Assembly: GCA_963793025.1 (NCBI GenBank)
Contig: CAWBYL010000002.1
Span: forward strand, 186,001 to 250,000
Source: CAWBYL01 sp963793025
Lineage (GTDB): Bacteria > Actinomycetota > Acidimicrobiia > Acidimicrobiales > Acidimicrobilacustridaceae
Direction: 5' to 3'
Length of the DNA: 64,000 nucleotides
Shown here: positions 34,090 through 42,384 of the stretch, one piece after another
How positions within the stretch are numbered: the stretch's first letter is position 1
How the letters are laid out: every line of letters begins with the position of its first letter
Notes under the pieces: generated by a model
What the model saw: only the letters and a program-made list of their open reading frames with translations
What the model was told of the DNA's origin: nothing
Databases searched by the model: none
Program-made: the position numbers and the translations under genes

Positions 34090-34647
34090 ATGGCCAAGCT
34101 GATCTATTCGGTGCTCGGCTCGCTCGACGGGTACTTCGAGGACGCCGACGGGACGTTCGACTGGGCGGCGCCGGACGAGGAGCTCCATGGCTTCGTCAAC
34201 GATCTCGAGCGGCCGATCGGGACCTATCTGTACGGGCGACGGATGTACGAGACCATGGTCTTTTGGGAGTCCGTGGGAACTGACGACGAGCCAGAGGTGT
34301 TCACCGACTACGCCAGGATCTGGCGGGCGGCGGACAAGGTCGTCTACTCGCGGACGCTCACGGTGCCGTCCAGTTCGAGGACTCGTGTCGAGGGCGAGTT
34401 CGACGTGGACGCGATACGGCAGCTGAAGCTGTCCTCGACCGCTGACCTCTCGATCGGGGGCGGCGATCTCGCCGGCCAGGCGATGCGCGCCGGGCTCGTC
34501 GACGAGTGCCATCTCTTCCTCGGCCCGGTCCTGGTCGGCGGGGGCAAACGCACTCTGCCCCGCGACATCAACGTGCAGATGGAACTGCTCGACGAGCGCC
34601 GCTTCGAGAGCGGGGTCGTCCACCTCCACTACCGCGTCGGCGTCTGA
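34090..34647 (+). CDS. Dihydrofolate reductase-family protein (RibD C-terminal-like)
   Basis: 185 aa. N-terminal MAKLIYSVLGSLDGYFED and the later GGGDLAGQAMRAGLVDECHLFLGPVLVGGGK are hallmarks of the RibD-C/YwjB-YyaP branch of NAD(P)H reductases. Substrate is not predictable; it is unlikely to be the folate enzyme. ATG 34090 is used; the frame is also open from GTG 34084. Stand-alone gene in the accessory stretch. Confidence 0.87.
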   Translation: MAKLIYSVLGSLDGYFEDADGTFDWAAPDEELHGFVNDLERPIGTYLYGRRMYETMVFWESVGTDDEPEVFTDYARIWRAADKVVYSRTLTVPSSSRTRVEGEFDVDAIRQLKLSSTADLSIGGGDLAGQAMRAGLVDECHLFLGPVLVGGGKRTLPRDINVQMELLDERRFESGVVHLHYRVGV

Positions 34648-34702
34648 TCACGACGACACCACGGAGAGATGGAGGCCGCTCATCTCTACGAGGCGCGCCT
34701 GC

Positions 34703-35641
34703 TCAGGGCTCGACGACGACCTTGATCGACGGCTCGGGACCGGCCGCGATGGCGAACGCGTCGGCAGCAGCGTCGAGCGGTACGCGATGGGTGATGAGCG
34801 TCCGGGCGATCTCGGGCCGCTGGGCCAGGAGCATGGCGGCGTTGTCGAACGCCCGCCCGGCGGCGTGGCGCCCGTAGAACGTGCCCCACACCACCGTGAG
34901 CTCCTTGACCATGAACGGAACGACGCGGAAGACCTTGTCGTCGTAATAGCCGGCGACGAGCAGGACGGTGCCCCCCGGGCGGCAGAGCTCGGCCGCTCGG
35001 GCGATCGAGTCCTCGGACCCGTCCCCCTCGATGACGAGGTCGTACCGGCCGCTGGTGGTCGTCCCTGCTCCGAGCCGATCGGCGGCGGCCATCAGGTGGT
35101 CGTGGGCATCCTCGACGTCGACCGAGCATCCCCGCCACAGGGCGCCGGCTGCGCCGAGCAGGCCGAACCCGGTGATCCCGGCTCCGCAGACCGCCACTCG
35201 CATCCGACCTTCGAGGCGAGCCAGGGCGAGAGAGTGGAGGTTGACCGCCAGCGGCTCACAGAGCGACGCGTCGCCGACCGCCAACGTGGACGGCAAGGGG
35301 ACCAGGCACCGCTCCGGCACGAGGATCTCATCGGCCATGCCGCCGTCGAGCCCAACGCCGGCGAGACGCACGAAGTTCTCGTCGCACCACTGGGTGTCGC
35401 CGACGGCGCACTGGGCACACGCGCCGCACGGCTCGAGCGGTTCCACGGCGACCGGCGTGCCGTCATCGGTGACCCCCGCCATCTCGTGGCCGAACGTGAT
35501 GGGCCGCGGGCCGTAGCGCAACATGTTGAGGTCGGTCTGGCAGATACCGATCGACCGCGGCCGGACGCGGATTCCGTCGCCCGTCGGGCTCGGGAGCTCC
35601 ACCACGCTGATACCGGCTTCGGTGTTCCTGACGGCGCGCAT
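34703..35641 (-). CDS. Zinc-dependent MDR alcohol dehydrogenase-like protein
   Basis: 312 aa. Catalytic zinc ligands C34 (SIGICQTDL) and H52-E53 (FGHEMAG). Structural zinc C72, C75, C78, C86. Rossmann motif VAVCGAGITGFGLLG. It is about 30-40 residues shorter than usual, with a compressed coenzyme domain. It resembles glucose/sorbitol/threonine-type dehydrogenases, substrate unknown. GGAGGA lies 7-12 nt before the ATG. Confidence 0.87.
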   Translation of the reverse strand: MRAVRNTEAGISVVELPSPTGDGIRVRPRSIGICQTDLNMLRYGPRPITFGHEMAGVTDDGTPVAVEPLEPCGACAQCAVGDTQWCDENFVRLAGVGLDGGMADEILVPERCLVPLPSTLAVGDASLCEPLAVNLHSLALARLEGRMRVAVCGAGITGFGLLGAAGALWRGCSVDVEDAHDHLMAAADRLGAGTTTSGRYDLVIEGDGSEDSIARAAELCRPGGTVLLVAGYYDDKVFRVVPFMVKELTVVWGTFYGRHAAGRAFDNAAMLLAQRPEIARTLITHRVPLDAAADAFAIAAGPEPSIKVVVEP

Positions 35642-35730
35642 GGTGTCGCTCCTCCTCGTGTCCCGGGGATTCTGCCAGTCGATGACGATCCGCTCTCATC
35701 GACCTCCGTCACGAGGGGCCCCGGGGTGGT

Positions 35731-36006
35731 TCGAACCACGGAGCCCTGGGCAAGCTGCGCGAGCCCGGGATGGTGTCGGCCCGGCGCAGCTCGGCCGACG
35801 GGCGCCACGCCTACCACAACGCAGATCTGGCTCGCGTCGCCGAGCTGCTGTCGGGAACCGCGGGGGCCCTCCACCCCGGTCTGCGCCTGGCCTCGCGGCC
35901 GGCCGACGGTGACAGGTCGGGCTCCGTCACGGTGCTGTTCTTGTGGCGCGGTGACGGGCGCCGGGCGCGTGGTCCTCGGGTGGACACTAGCTGTCTAGGT
36001 TGCTAG
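35731..36006 (+). pseudogene. Remnant of an ArsR-family HTH regulator
   Basis: The frame reads SNHGALGKLREPGMVSARRSSADGRHAYHNADLARVAELL, in pieces matching the recognition helix and beta-wing of ArsR repressors (typically HLxxLREAGLV...DGRxxYY). The N-terminal helices and a start codon before the HTH are missing. The frame ends at a TAG inside the next gene's promoter. The tail after the wing (GSVTVLFLWRGDGRR) is non-homologous. This is judged a decayed copy; a 78-aa protein from ATG 35770 is possible but would lack DNA-binding parts. Confidence 0.45.
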
Positions 36007-36009
36007 CAT
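35981..36009 (+). promoter_or_regulatory. Promoter/operator of the RHH gene with three phased CTAG sites
   Basis: TGGACA (35981-35986), a 17-nt spacer and TAGCAT (36004-36009), with the GTG start 6 nt later (leaderless). Within the spacer and into the -10 lie CTAG at 35987-35990, 35995-35998 and 36003-36006, exactly 8 bp apart. This is a probable operator array for the encoded ribbon-helix-helix protein (autorepression). Confidence 0.65.
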
Positions 36010-36015
36010 GAAGCG

Positions 36016-36195
36016 GTGAGCGACGACGAGGTCAAGCAGTTCAACGTGTACCTGCCGATCGGGCTCATCAAACAGGTGAAGCATCGGGCCATCGAGGCCG
36101 AGCTGTCGTTGTCGGCGCTGGTCACCGATGCGCTGCGGGCCTACCTCGACGACCCGAGCACGACTTCGCCACCCGACGCCGAGGAGGCTCCCTGA
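36016..36195 (+). CDS. Ribbon-helix-helix (CopG-like) regulator
   Basis: 59 aa from GTG 36016. The N-terminal strand KQFNVYLPIGLIKQVKHRAI and helices EAELSLSALVTDALRAYL form a typical RHH DNA-binding fold, followed by a short acidic tail. The VOC gene starts 1 bp after its stop, so the pair forms an operon. Similar RHH-VOC pairs occur in other actinobacteria. No toxin partner is evident, so an autoregulator of the VOC gene is preferred over an antitoxin. Confidence 0.8.
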   Translation: MSDDEVKQFNVYLPIGLIKQVKHRAIEAELSLSALVTDALRAYLDDPSTTSPPDAEEAP

Positions 36196-36196
36196 C

Positions 36197-36565
36197 ATGG
36201 TGACCAACGAGGGTATCGAGGCCGTCTTCCTCGAGACCCACAACTGGGGCAGGAGCGCCAAGTTCTTCCAGGCGCTCGGCTTCCGGCTCGAGTTCGAGAC
36301 CGACCACAGCTCCGGACTGCTGCGCAGCGGTGCCGGCCCGTACCTGTTCATCGCCGAGGTCCCCGAGGGCGACGACGTCGGGATCCAGGTCGTGTTGAAG
36401 GTGCCCGACGAGGACATCAGCGACCTCGATCCGATCGTCGAGGTGGTCTCGACGTTCGAGGACACGCACTACGGAACCCGTGAGATGACCGTGCGCGATC
36501 CCGATGGGCGCGTCTGGACGCTGCAGGCCGCGCCCAGCACTGCGACCTCGACCTCGACCTCGTGA
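36197..36565 (+). CDS. VOC-superfamily protein (glyoxalase/bleomycin-resistance fold)
   Basis: 122 aa with the two-part beta-alpha-beta-beta-beta pattern: ETHNWGRSAKFFQALGFRLEFET in the first half and TFEDTHYGTREMTVRDPDGRVWTLQ in the second. The DPDGRVW segment is a classic VOC motif. Possible metal ligands include H in ETHNW and E in the second half. Substrate unknown. Controlled, by inference, by the RHH protein immediately upstream. Confidence 0.88.
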   Translation: MVTNEGIEAVFLETHNWGRSAKFFQALGFRLEFETDHSSGLLRSGAGPYLFIAEVPEGDDVGIQVVLKVPDEDISDLDPIVEVVSTFEDTHYGTREMTVRDPDGRVWTLQAAPSTATSTSTS

Positions 36566-37126
36566 CGGACGACGCGAACGCCCCCGACAGCACCGCGGTG
36601 CGGGTGGCGCTGTGGCGGGCCATGCACGTGCAGGTCGACGCCCCGCCCCACGTGCTGGAGGACACCGTCGGCCTCGACATGGCCGCTCCGGCCGCCGGTT
36701 GGCGAGACCGCCCGGACATGGACGAGACGAACACCCGTGGCTTCCGGGCGGCGATCGTGGCCCGGGCCCGCTTCATCGAGGATCTGGTGGTCGACCAGAT
36801 GGCGGCGGGCGTGGACCAGTACGTGATCCTCGGTGCGGGCCTGGACACCCTGGTCCAACGCCGACCCGATCTCGGCGACCGCCTCTCGGTCTTCGAGGTC
36901 GACCAGCCCGGCGCCCAGGCCTGGAAGCGCCGCCGGCGCGCGACGCTCGGGGACGCCGTTCGTGAGCTTCTACAAACCTGAGGAGATGAACGACCTCGCT
37001 CGCGAGGCGGGACTCAGCAGCGTTCGCCACGTCTCCTCCGGGTCGCTCGCCGAGCGCTACTTCGCCGGTCGCACCGACGGGCTGCGACCCTCCAGCGGCG
37101 AAGACCGGCTGCCCGTCGCCGCCTGA
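36562..37126 (+). pseudogene. LCM/PPM1-family SAM methyltransferase with internal deletion
   Basis: The first frame (GTG 36562) encodes a normal N-terminus: ARARFIEDLVVDQMAAGVDQYVILGAGLDT (SAM motif) up to FEVDQPGAQAWKRRRR. It then runs out of homology and stops at 36981. The +1 frame resumes with the conserved C-terminus (SGTPFVSFYKPEEMNDLAREAG and RYFAGRTDGLRPSSGED) to a stop at 37126. About 95 residues between KRRR and SGTPF are missing, and the junction near 36925-36950 also changes frame. A single deletion explains both. The start overlaps the VOC stop (GTGA), so it was once third in the RHH-VOC operon. Confidence 0.8.
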
Positions 37127-37249
37127 TCGGACTCACCCGGTCGGCGACGCGGCAGCCTCCGAGCGCGCCGGCCGAGCGGACGAGGACCACGAGGGCCGGC
37201 GTTAGTGTTGGCGGCTCGTGGGCCGCACGGCCGTAGGAGGGGGCGACGG

Positions 37250-39499
37250 ATGAGCATCTTGGGCAACGAGGTCCAGCGGGTCGAGGACCGCCGGTTCCTG
37301 ACCGGCCACGGCACCTACGTCGGGAACCTCCAGCGTGAGGGGATGGCCCACGTCGAGTTCGTGCGGTCCCCGCTGGCTCACGGTCGCATCACCGAGCTCG
37401 ACATCGAGGAGGCCAAGGCCATGCCCGGCGTCCTCGACGTCGTCGTGGCCGCCGATCTCGCGTCCAACGTCATGCCCGCCGGACTGGTGCCCATGCCGCC
37501 GACCCTCGCCCGGCCGATCCTCGCCGCCGACGTCGTGCGGTTCGTCGGCGAACCGATCGTCGCCATCGTGGCCGAGACCGTGGCCCAGGCCGTTGACGCC
37601 GCGGAGATGGTCATCGTCGACTACGAGCCTCTCGACGCGGTCGTCGACCTCGTGGCGGCCCTCACCGACGAAGTGCTCATCCACCCCGAGCACGGTTCGA
37701 ACGTGGCCATGGCGTCGGAGCCGATGTCCACCGATCCGATCGACGCCGAGGTGGTCGTCTCCCACCGGATCCTCAACCAGCGGGTGGCGCCGTGCCCTCT
37801 CGAGCCTCGGGTCTCGGCCGCGTGGTGGGAGGGTGACCGCCTCGTCCAGCAGATCTCGTGCCAGGGCACGCACGTGGCCCAGCGCATGTACGCCGACTAC
37901 CACGGGCTCCCGGTGGAGCGCGTCCACGCCATCGTTCCCGACGTGGGCGGTGGCTTCGGGGCCAAAGGCACCCCCTTCCCGGAGGACGTCCTGCTCGGCG
38001 TGCTGGCCCAGCGGACCGGTCGCCCGGTGCTGTGGGCCGAGGACCGCAGCTCGTCGATGCTCGCCCTGGCCCACGGTCGGGCCCAGGTCCTCGACGTGAC
38101 GGTCGGCGGCACGAGGGAGGGCGACCTCACCCACTACCGCCTCGACATCACCCAGGATGCAGGGGCCCACGGGATGATGAGCGCGTTCCTGCCGGTGATG
38201 ACCCGCATGATGGCCACCGGCGTCTACGTCATCCCGAACGTCGAGGTGGCGTGGCGGTCGGTGCTCACCACGACCACCCCCAACACCTCCTACCGGGGTG
38301 CGGGCCGGCCCGAGGCGGCCGCATGCCTCGAGCGGGCGGTCGACCTGTTCGCGGCCGAGATCGACATGGATCCCGCCGAGCTCCGTCGGCGGAACTACAT
38401 ACCGCCCGAGGCCTTCCCCTACACGACGCCGGTCGGCACCACCTACGACGTGGGCGACTACCCGGCCAGCCTCGAGATGGCCCTCGACGCCGCTGACTAC
38501 GCGGGACTGCGGGCCGAGCAGGCGCGTCGGCGCGACGGCGGTGAGACGCGGGTGCTGGGCATCGGTCTGGCGACCTACGTCGAGGTCACTGCGCCGGGCG
38601 GCGGTAGCGAGTTCGGCTCCGTCGAACTGCTCCCCGGTGGCCGCTTCCGGGTCGTCACCGGCTCGACCCCCTACGGCCAGGGACACGTCACGACCTGGGC
38701 GATGCTCGCTTCCGACCGACTCGGAGTGCCCATGGACCGGATCGAGGTCGTCCACGGCGACACCGACCTGGTGCCCAGCGGAAGCATCACCGGCGGGTCC
38801 CGGTCGGTGCAGATCGCCGGAGCGTCGGTGGCCGATGCCAGCGAGCGCCTGGTGGTCGCGGCCCGGGAGGTCGTCGCCGACCTGTTGGAGGCCAGCGTGG
38901 CCGATGTCGTCCTCGACACCGAGAAGGGCGAGTTCCACGTGGCCGGCACACCGTCGGTGAGCCTCGGTTGGGAACGCGTGGCCGATGCCCGCACCGACGA
39001 TCCGCTGGCGGCCGTGGGTGATCTCCTACAGGAGGGGTCGACCTTCCCGTTCGGCACCCACGTCGCCGTGGTGGAGGTCGATGTCGACACCGGAGAGGTG
39101 GAGCTGGTGCGCTTCGTGGCGGTGGACGACGCCGGCACGATCATCAACCCGCTTCTCGCTCACGGTCAGGTGCACGGTGGTATCGCCCAGGGTGTGGCCC
39201 AGGCGCTGCTGGAGGAGGTCCTCTTCGACGGCGACGGCAACCCGTTGACCTCGAACTTCGCCGACTACGGCGTGATCTCGTCGGCCGAGCTCCCGTCCTT
39301 CGAGGTCCTCATGATGGAGACGCCCACCCCGCTCAACCCGTTGGGGGCCAAGGGGATCGGGGAGTCGGGCAGCATCGGTTCCACGCCGGCGGTCCAGAAC
39401 GCCGTCGTCGATGCCGTCGCCCATCTCGGCGTGAGCCACATCGACATCCCCTGCACTCCGCAGCGGGTGTGGCAGGCGATCCGCGCCGCCGGTTCCTGA
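37250..39499 (+). CDS. Molybdenum hydroxylase large subunit (xanthine dehydrogenase / CoxL form II-like), orphan
   Basis: 749 aa molybdopterin-cytosine-dinucleotide-binding subunit. N-terminal domain GNEVQRVEDRRFLTGHGTYVGN; molybdenum domain with GGGFGAKG, the active-site loop TSYRGAGRPE (347-353, form II type rather than the AYxCSFR of true CO dehydrogenase), GSRSVQIAG and catalytic E705 in GAKGIGESG. All expected residues are present. The FAD (CoxM) and 2Fe-2S (CoxS) subunits are not adjacent, which is unusual. Substrate unknown (aldehyde or N-heterocycle class). Preceded by GGAGGGGG 8 nt before the ATG. Confidence 0.92.
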   Translation: MSILGNEVQRVEDRRFLTGHGTYVGNLQREGMAHVEFVRSPLAHGRITELDIEEAKAMPGVLDVVVAADLASNVMPAGLVPMPPTLARPILAADVVRFVGEPIVAIVAETVAQAVDAAEMVIVDYEPLDAVVDLVAALTDEVLIHPEHGSNVAMASEPMSTDPIDAEVVVSHRILNQRVAPCPLEPRVSAAWWEGDRLVQQISCQGTHVAQRMYADYHGLPVERVHAIVPDVGGGFGAKGTPFPEDVLLGVLAQRTGRPVLWAEDRSSSMLALAHGRAQVLDVTVGGTREGDLTHYRLDITQDAGAHGMMSAFLPVMTRMMATGVYVIPNVEVAWRSVLTTTTPNTSYRGAGRPEAAACLERAVDLFAAEIDMDPAELRRRNYIPPEAFPYTTPVGTTYDVGDYPASLEMALDAADYAGLRAEQARRRDGGETRVLGIGLATYVEVTAPGGGSEFGSVELLPGGRFRVVTGSTPYGQGHVTTWAMLASDRLGVPMDRIEVVHGDTDLVPSGSITGGSRSVQIAGASVADASERLVVAAREVVADLLEASVADVVLDTEKGEFHVAGTPSVSLGWERVADARTDDPLAAVGDLLQEGSTFPFGTHVAVVEVDVDTGEVELVRFVAVDDAGTIINPLLAHGQVHGGIAQGVAQALLEEVLFDGDGNPLTSNFADYGVISSAELPSFEVLMMETPTPLNPLGAKGIGESGSIGSTPAVQNAVVDAVAHLGVSHIDIPCTPQRVWQAIRAAGS

Positions 39500-39603
39500 C
39501 CGGCCCGACGAGGAGCGGCGCTCAAGCGCGCTCGCTTGGCCGCCGACATTGCTGAGCATGGAGAGCCCACGCTCGCGGGTGGTTGCGCGCCCCGCCGTGC
39601 GCG

Positions 39604-39625
39604 GGCCCGTCACCGGTGACGGGCC
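39604..39625. promoter_or_regulatory. 22-bp perfect palindrome upstream of the GGDEF-EAL gene
   Basis: The core CCCGTCACCGGTGACGGG (39606-39623) is extended by GG/CC on each side. There is no central loop, so it reads as a protein-binding operator rather than a terminator. It ends 26 bp before the chosen start of the GGDEF-EAL gene and lies about 105 bp after the hydroxylase stop. Confidence 0.55.
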
Positions 39626-39651
39626 GCTCGTCTGGCGCTCGGGCAGGTGAC

Positions 39652-42360
39652 GTGAGCATCCCGGGGAAGTCGGCCCGGTCGTCGACGGCGACGTCAGCGC
39701 GAGGACGCGAGCGCGGGGTCGGCGTCCGCCTGGTGATGGTGGCTCTCGTGGCCCTGCCGCTGGTGGGCATGTTCATCCTGGCCCTGCAGTCGATCGGCCA
39801 GACCCACGGGCAGGTGCTGGCGTCCCGGCGGGCCAAGGATGCCGGTGTGGCCGTGGCTCAGGCGACGGAGGTGGCCGCGGCAGTGGCGATCGAGCACTAC
39901 TGGGCGGGAGCCACGTTGGCGGTGGAGGAGCTCGGGTTCGACCCGGCGGCCATGAGCGAGGTCCTCGGGGTGGACGTGCGCGATGCCTGGGTCCGCTCGC
40001 AGGCCGAAGTCGACCGGCTGGTCCCGTCGCTCCCCGTCGATGGGCTCCAGGACACGTTGACGGCGGCGCGGGCCTCTGGTGACCCGGGGGTGGGCGGCGC
40101 CTACGCGACCGCCGAGGAGCTCGTGGCCAGCCGCGTCGAGCTCCTCGGAGCGGGTCTGGAGTCGGCTGCCCTGTCCGTCGTCGACTCCGAGGCCATGGTG
40201 GGGGCGGCGGACAACCTCACGCTCTCGATCCAACTGCGGGAGCAGGTCTTCGTCATGATCGCCGACCTGTTCGGGAGCCGCTTCCCGGACCAGGCCGTGA
40301 CCGCCGACCCGAGGCGGGGGTTGGTCGAGGCCCGGGCTCGTTATTCCGACACGATGGCCGCTCTCGACGCCGGGGCCGAGCGCGACGTGGCCTTCACCGA
40401 GCTCCTGACGTCGATCGGCGCCGATCAGCGGAACCGGGCCTTCATCGCCGAGGTCGACTCCGAGATCGACCGGATCGGCGCGCCGAGCGCAACGGCCGAA
40501 CCGCTCGATCTGGCCACCACCTCGGTGGCGTTCACCAACTCGTTCGGCGTGCTCGACCGCTACGGGGAAGCGGTGGCCGTCGCCGAGGACGACCTGGCCG
40601 AGACCGGCGAGGCGCTGGCGTCGAGCGCCGATGCCACCCGTCGGAACGAGACCGTGGCCGCCGCCCTGGTCGGCCTGGTGACCGTCGGTCTCGTCTACTT
40701 CCTCAGTCGCTGGGTCGTCCGCTCGCTCGACGGGATCTCGATCAGCGCCACCGCCATGAACGACGGAGATCTCGATCGGCCGGCGCCGGTGAAGGGGCCC
40801 CGCCAGGTCCGGGTGGCGGCCCAGGCGCTCAACGGCGCGGCGGCCAACATCCGGTCGGCGGAGAACCAGGTGCTGGCCCTGGCCGTCGGCGACGTCTCCG
40901 AGGCCGCCGGCTTCATGCCCGTCCCCGGCCGGTTGGGCAACTCCCTGCACGCCGCCTTCGATCGTCTGGGGAGCTCGATGGAGGACCGGGAGCGTCTTCG
41001 CCAGGAGCTGCACCAGGAGGCGAACCACGACGCGCTCACCGGGCTCTACAACCGGGCGGCGATCATGCGGGCGTTGACCGGGGCGGTGGATCGGGTCGTC
41101 TACGGCTCCGGGCAGATCGCCCTGCTCTTCATCGACATCGACGGGTTCAAGGCCATCAACGACCAGTTCGGCCACGGCGTCGGCGACGAGGTGCTACAGG
41201 TCATCGCCCGACGGGTGAGGCACGCCGCTCGCGCCAACGACCTGGTGGGGCGTCTGGGCGGTGACGAGCTGGTGCTCGTCGCCGATCCGATCGACGGAGT
41301 GGACGACGTCGCCGCTCTGGCCCGCCGCGTCATCGAGGCCGTCGACAAGCCCATCTCCGGCCGGGTCACCCTGACGCCGACCATCTCGATCGGTGTGGCC
41401 ATGGGCGTCGCCATCGACACCACGCCCGGCGGGCTCCTGCACGACGCCGACCTCGCCGTCTACGAGGCCAAGGCCGCTGGTGGGAACCGGATCGAGATCT
41501 GCACACCCGAGCTGCGGGAGGCGTCGACGCGCCGCCAGGCGATGGAGAAGGCGCTCACCGCAGCGATCGCTGACGGGGACCTCGTGGTGCACTTCCAGGC
41601 GATCGTCGACGCCCTCGAGCCGGTCGTGACGGGGTTCGAGGCGCTCGTGCGCTGGCCCCGGTCCGACGGGACGATTCGCCAGCCCGGTGACTTCGTGCCC
41701 CTCGCCGAGCGCAGCAGCCTCATCGTCGAGCTCGACCGATGGGTGATCGGCGCCACGGTCGCCCAACTGGCCACGTGGTCGCAGGATCCCGGCACCGCCT
41801 CGCTCACCGCGTCGGTGAACATCTCGGCCCGCCATGCGTCGGCCGCCCCGTTCGCTGATCACGTGATCGGCGTTCTCGAGCGCAGTGGGGTGGCGCCCGA
41901 GCGACTCGTCGTCGAGCTCACCGAGAGCGCCCTGATCGCCAACCTGGACCACGTCGTGTCCGAGCTCGCTCGCCTCCAGGAGCACGGGGTCGGGGTCGCC
42001 GTCGACGACTTCGGTACCGGCTACACCTCGTTGACCCTGCTCCAGCAGCTCCCCATCGACTCGCTGAAGCTCGATCGCGTTCTCACCGGGGGCCTCACCG
42101 AAGAGCGGCGCCGCGCCGTGGTGAAGCTCATCGTCGACACCGCCCACATCATCGGCCTCAGCGTCACCGCCGAGGGGGTCGAATCGGGCGAGCAGGCCGA
42201 TCAGCTCCGTCAGCTGGGTGTCGACCGCCTGCAGGGCTTCCACTTCCACCGGCCGTGCGCGCCCGACGCCGCCGTGCAGAGTGTCTGCTTTCCGGCACCG
42301 GGGACGACGGGAGGCGACAGGACCGTTCTCGACCCGGTGGCCGGCACCCTGCCCCGCTGA
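39652..42360 (+). CDS. Membrane GGDEF-EAL cyclic di-GMP protein
   Basis: 902 aa from GTG 39652. First helix about 22-45, an extracytoplasmic all-helical sensor of about 280 residues, second helix about 328-350, a HAMP-like linker, GGDEF domain (about 455-615) and EAL domain (about 635-880). The GGDEF motif reads GGDEL (536-540) with an RxxD site (RAND) five residues before. The EAL domain keeps E663-A-L, ELTESALI, DDFGTGYTSL, KLDR and AEGVES, so phosphodiesterase activity is likely. The cyclase half may be regulatory. The longer frame from GTG 39583 crosses a 22-bp palindrome and was not preferred. Confidence 0.92.
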   Translation: MSIPGKSARSSTATSARGRERGVGVRLVMVALVALPLVGMFILALQSIGQTHGQVLASRRAKDAGVAVAQATEVAAAVAIEHYWAGATLAVEELGFDPAAMSEVLGVDVRDAWVRSQAEVDRLVPSLPVDGLQDTLTAARASGDPGVGGAYATAEELVASRVELLGAGLESAALSVVDSEAMVGAADNLTLSIQLREQVFVMIADLFGSRFPDQAVTADPRRGLVEARARYSDTMAALDAGAERDVAFTELLTSIGADQRNRAFIAEVDSEIDRIGAPSATAEPLDLATTSVAFTNSFGVLDRYGEAVAVAEDDLAETGEALASSADATRRNETVAAALVGLVTVGLVYFLSRWVVRSLDGISISATAMNDGDLDRPAPVKGPRQVRVAAQALNGAAANIRSAENQVLALAVGDVSEAAGFMPVPGRLGNSLHAAFDRLGSSMEDRERLRQELHQEANHDALTGLYNRAAIMRALTGAVDRVVYGSGQIALLFIDIDGFKAINDQFGHGVGDEVLQVIARRVRHAARANDLVGRLGGDELVLVADPIDGVDDVAALARRVIEAVDKPISGRVTLTPTISIGVAMGVAIDTTPGGLLHDADLAVYEAKAAGGNRIEICTPELREASTRRQAMEKALTAAIADGDLVVHFQAIVDALEPVVTGFEALVRWPRSDGTIRQPGDFVPLAERSSLIVELDRWVIGATVAQLATWSQDPGTASLTASVNISARHASAAPFADHVIGVLERSGVAPERLVVELTESALIANLDHVVSELARLQEHGVGVAVDDFGTGYTSLTLLQQLPIDSLKLDRVLTGGLTEERRRAVVKLIVDTAHIIGLSVTAEGVESGEQADQLRQLGVDRLQGFHFHRPCAPDAAVQSVCFPAPGTTGGDRTVLDPVAGTLPR

Positions 42361-42384
42361 GCGGCCCGGTAGGATCGGTCGTCC

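Noticed and set aside
36016..36195. RHH protein as the antitoxin of a toxin-antitoxin pair
   Set aside because: The next gene is a VOC-fold protein, not a known toxin fold, and no other small partner is present.
33115..37126. Integrative element with an att site at tRNA-Thr
   Set aside because: No integrase, no mobility genes and no direct repeat of the tRNA 3' end were seen; only gene decay supports the idea.
37250..39499. Aerobic carbon monoxide dehydrogenase (coxL)
   Set aside because: The active-site loop is SYRGAGR (form II type) rather than AYxCSFR, and coxM/coxS are absent nearby.
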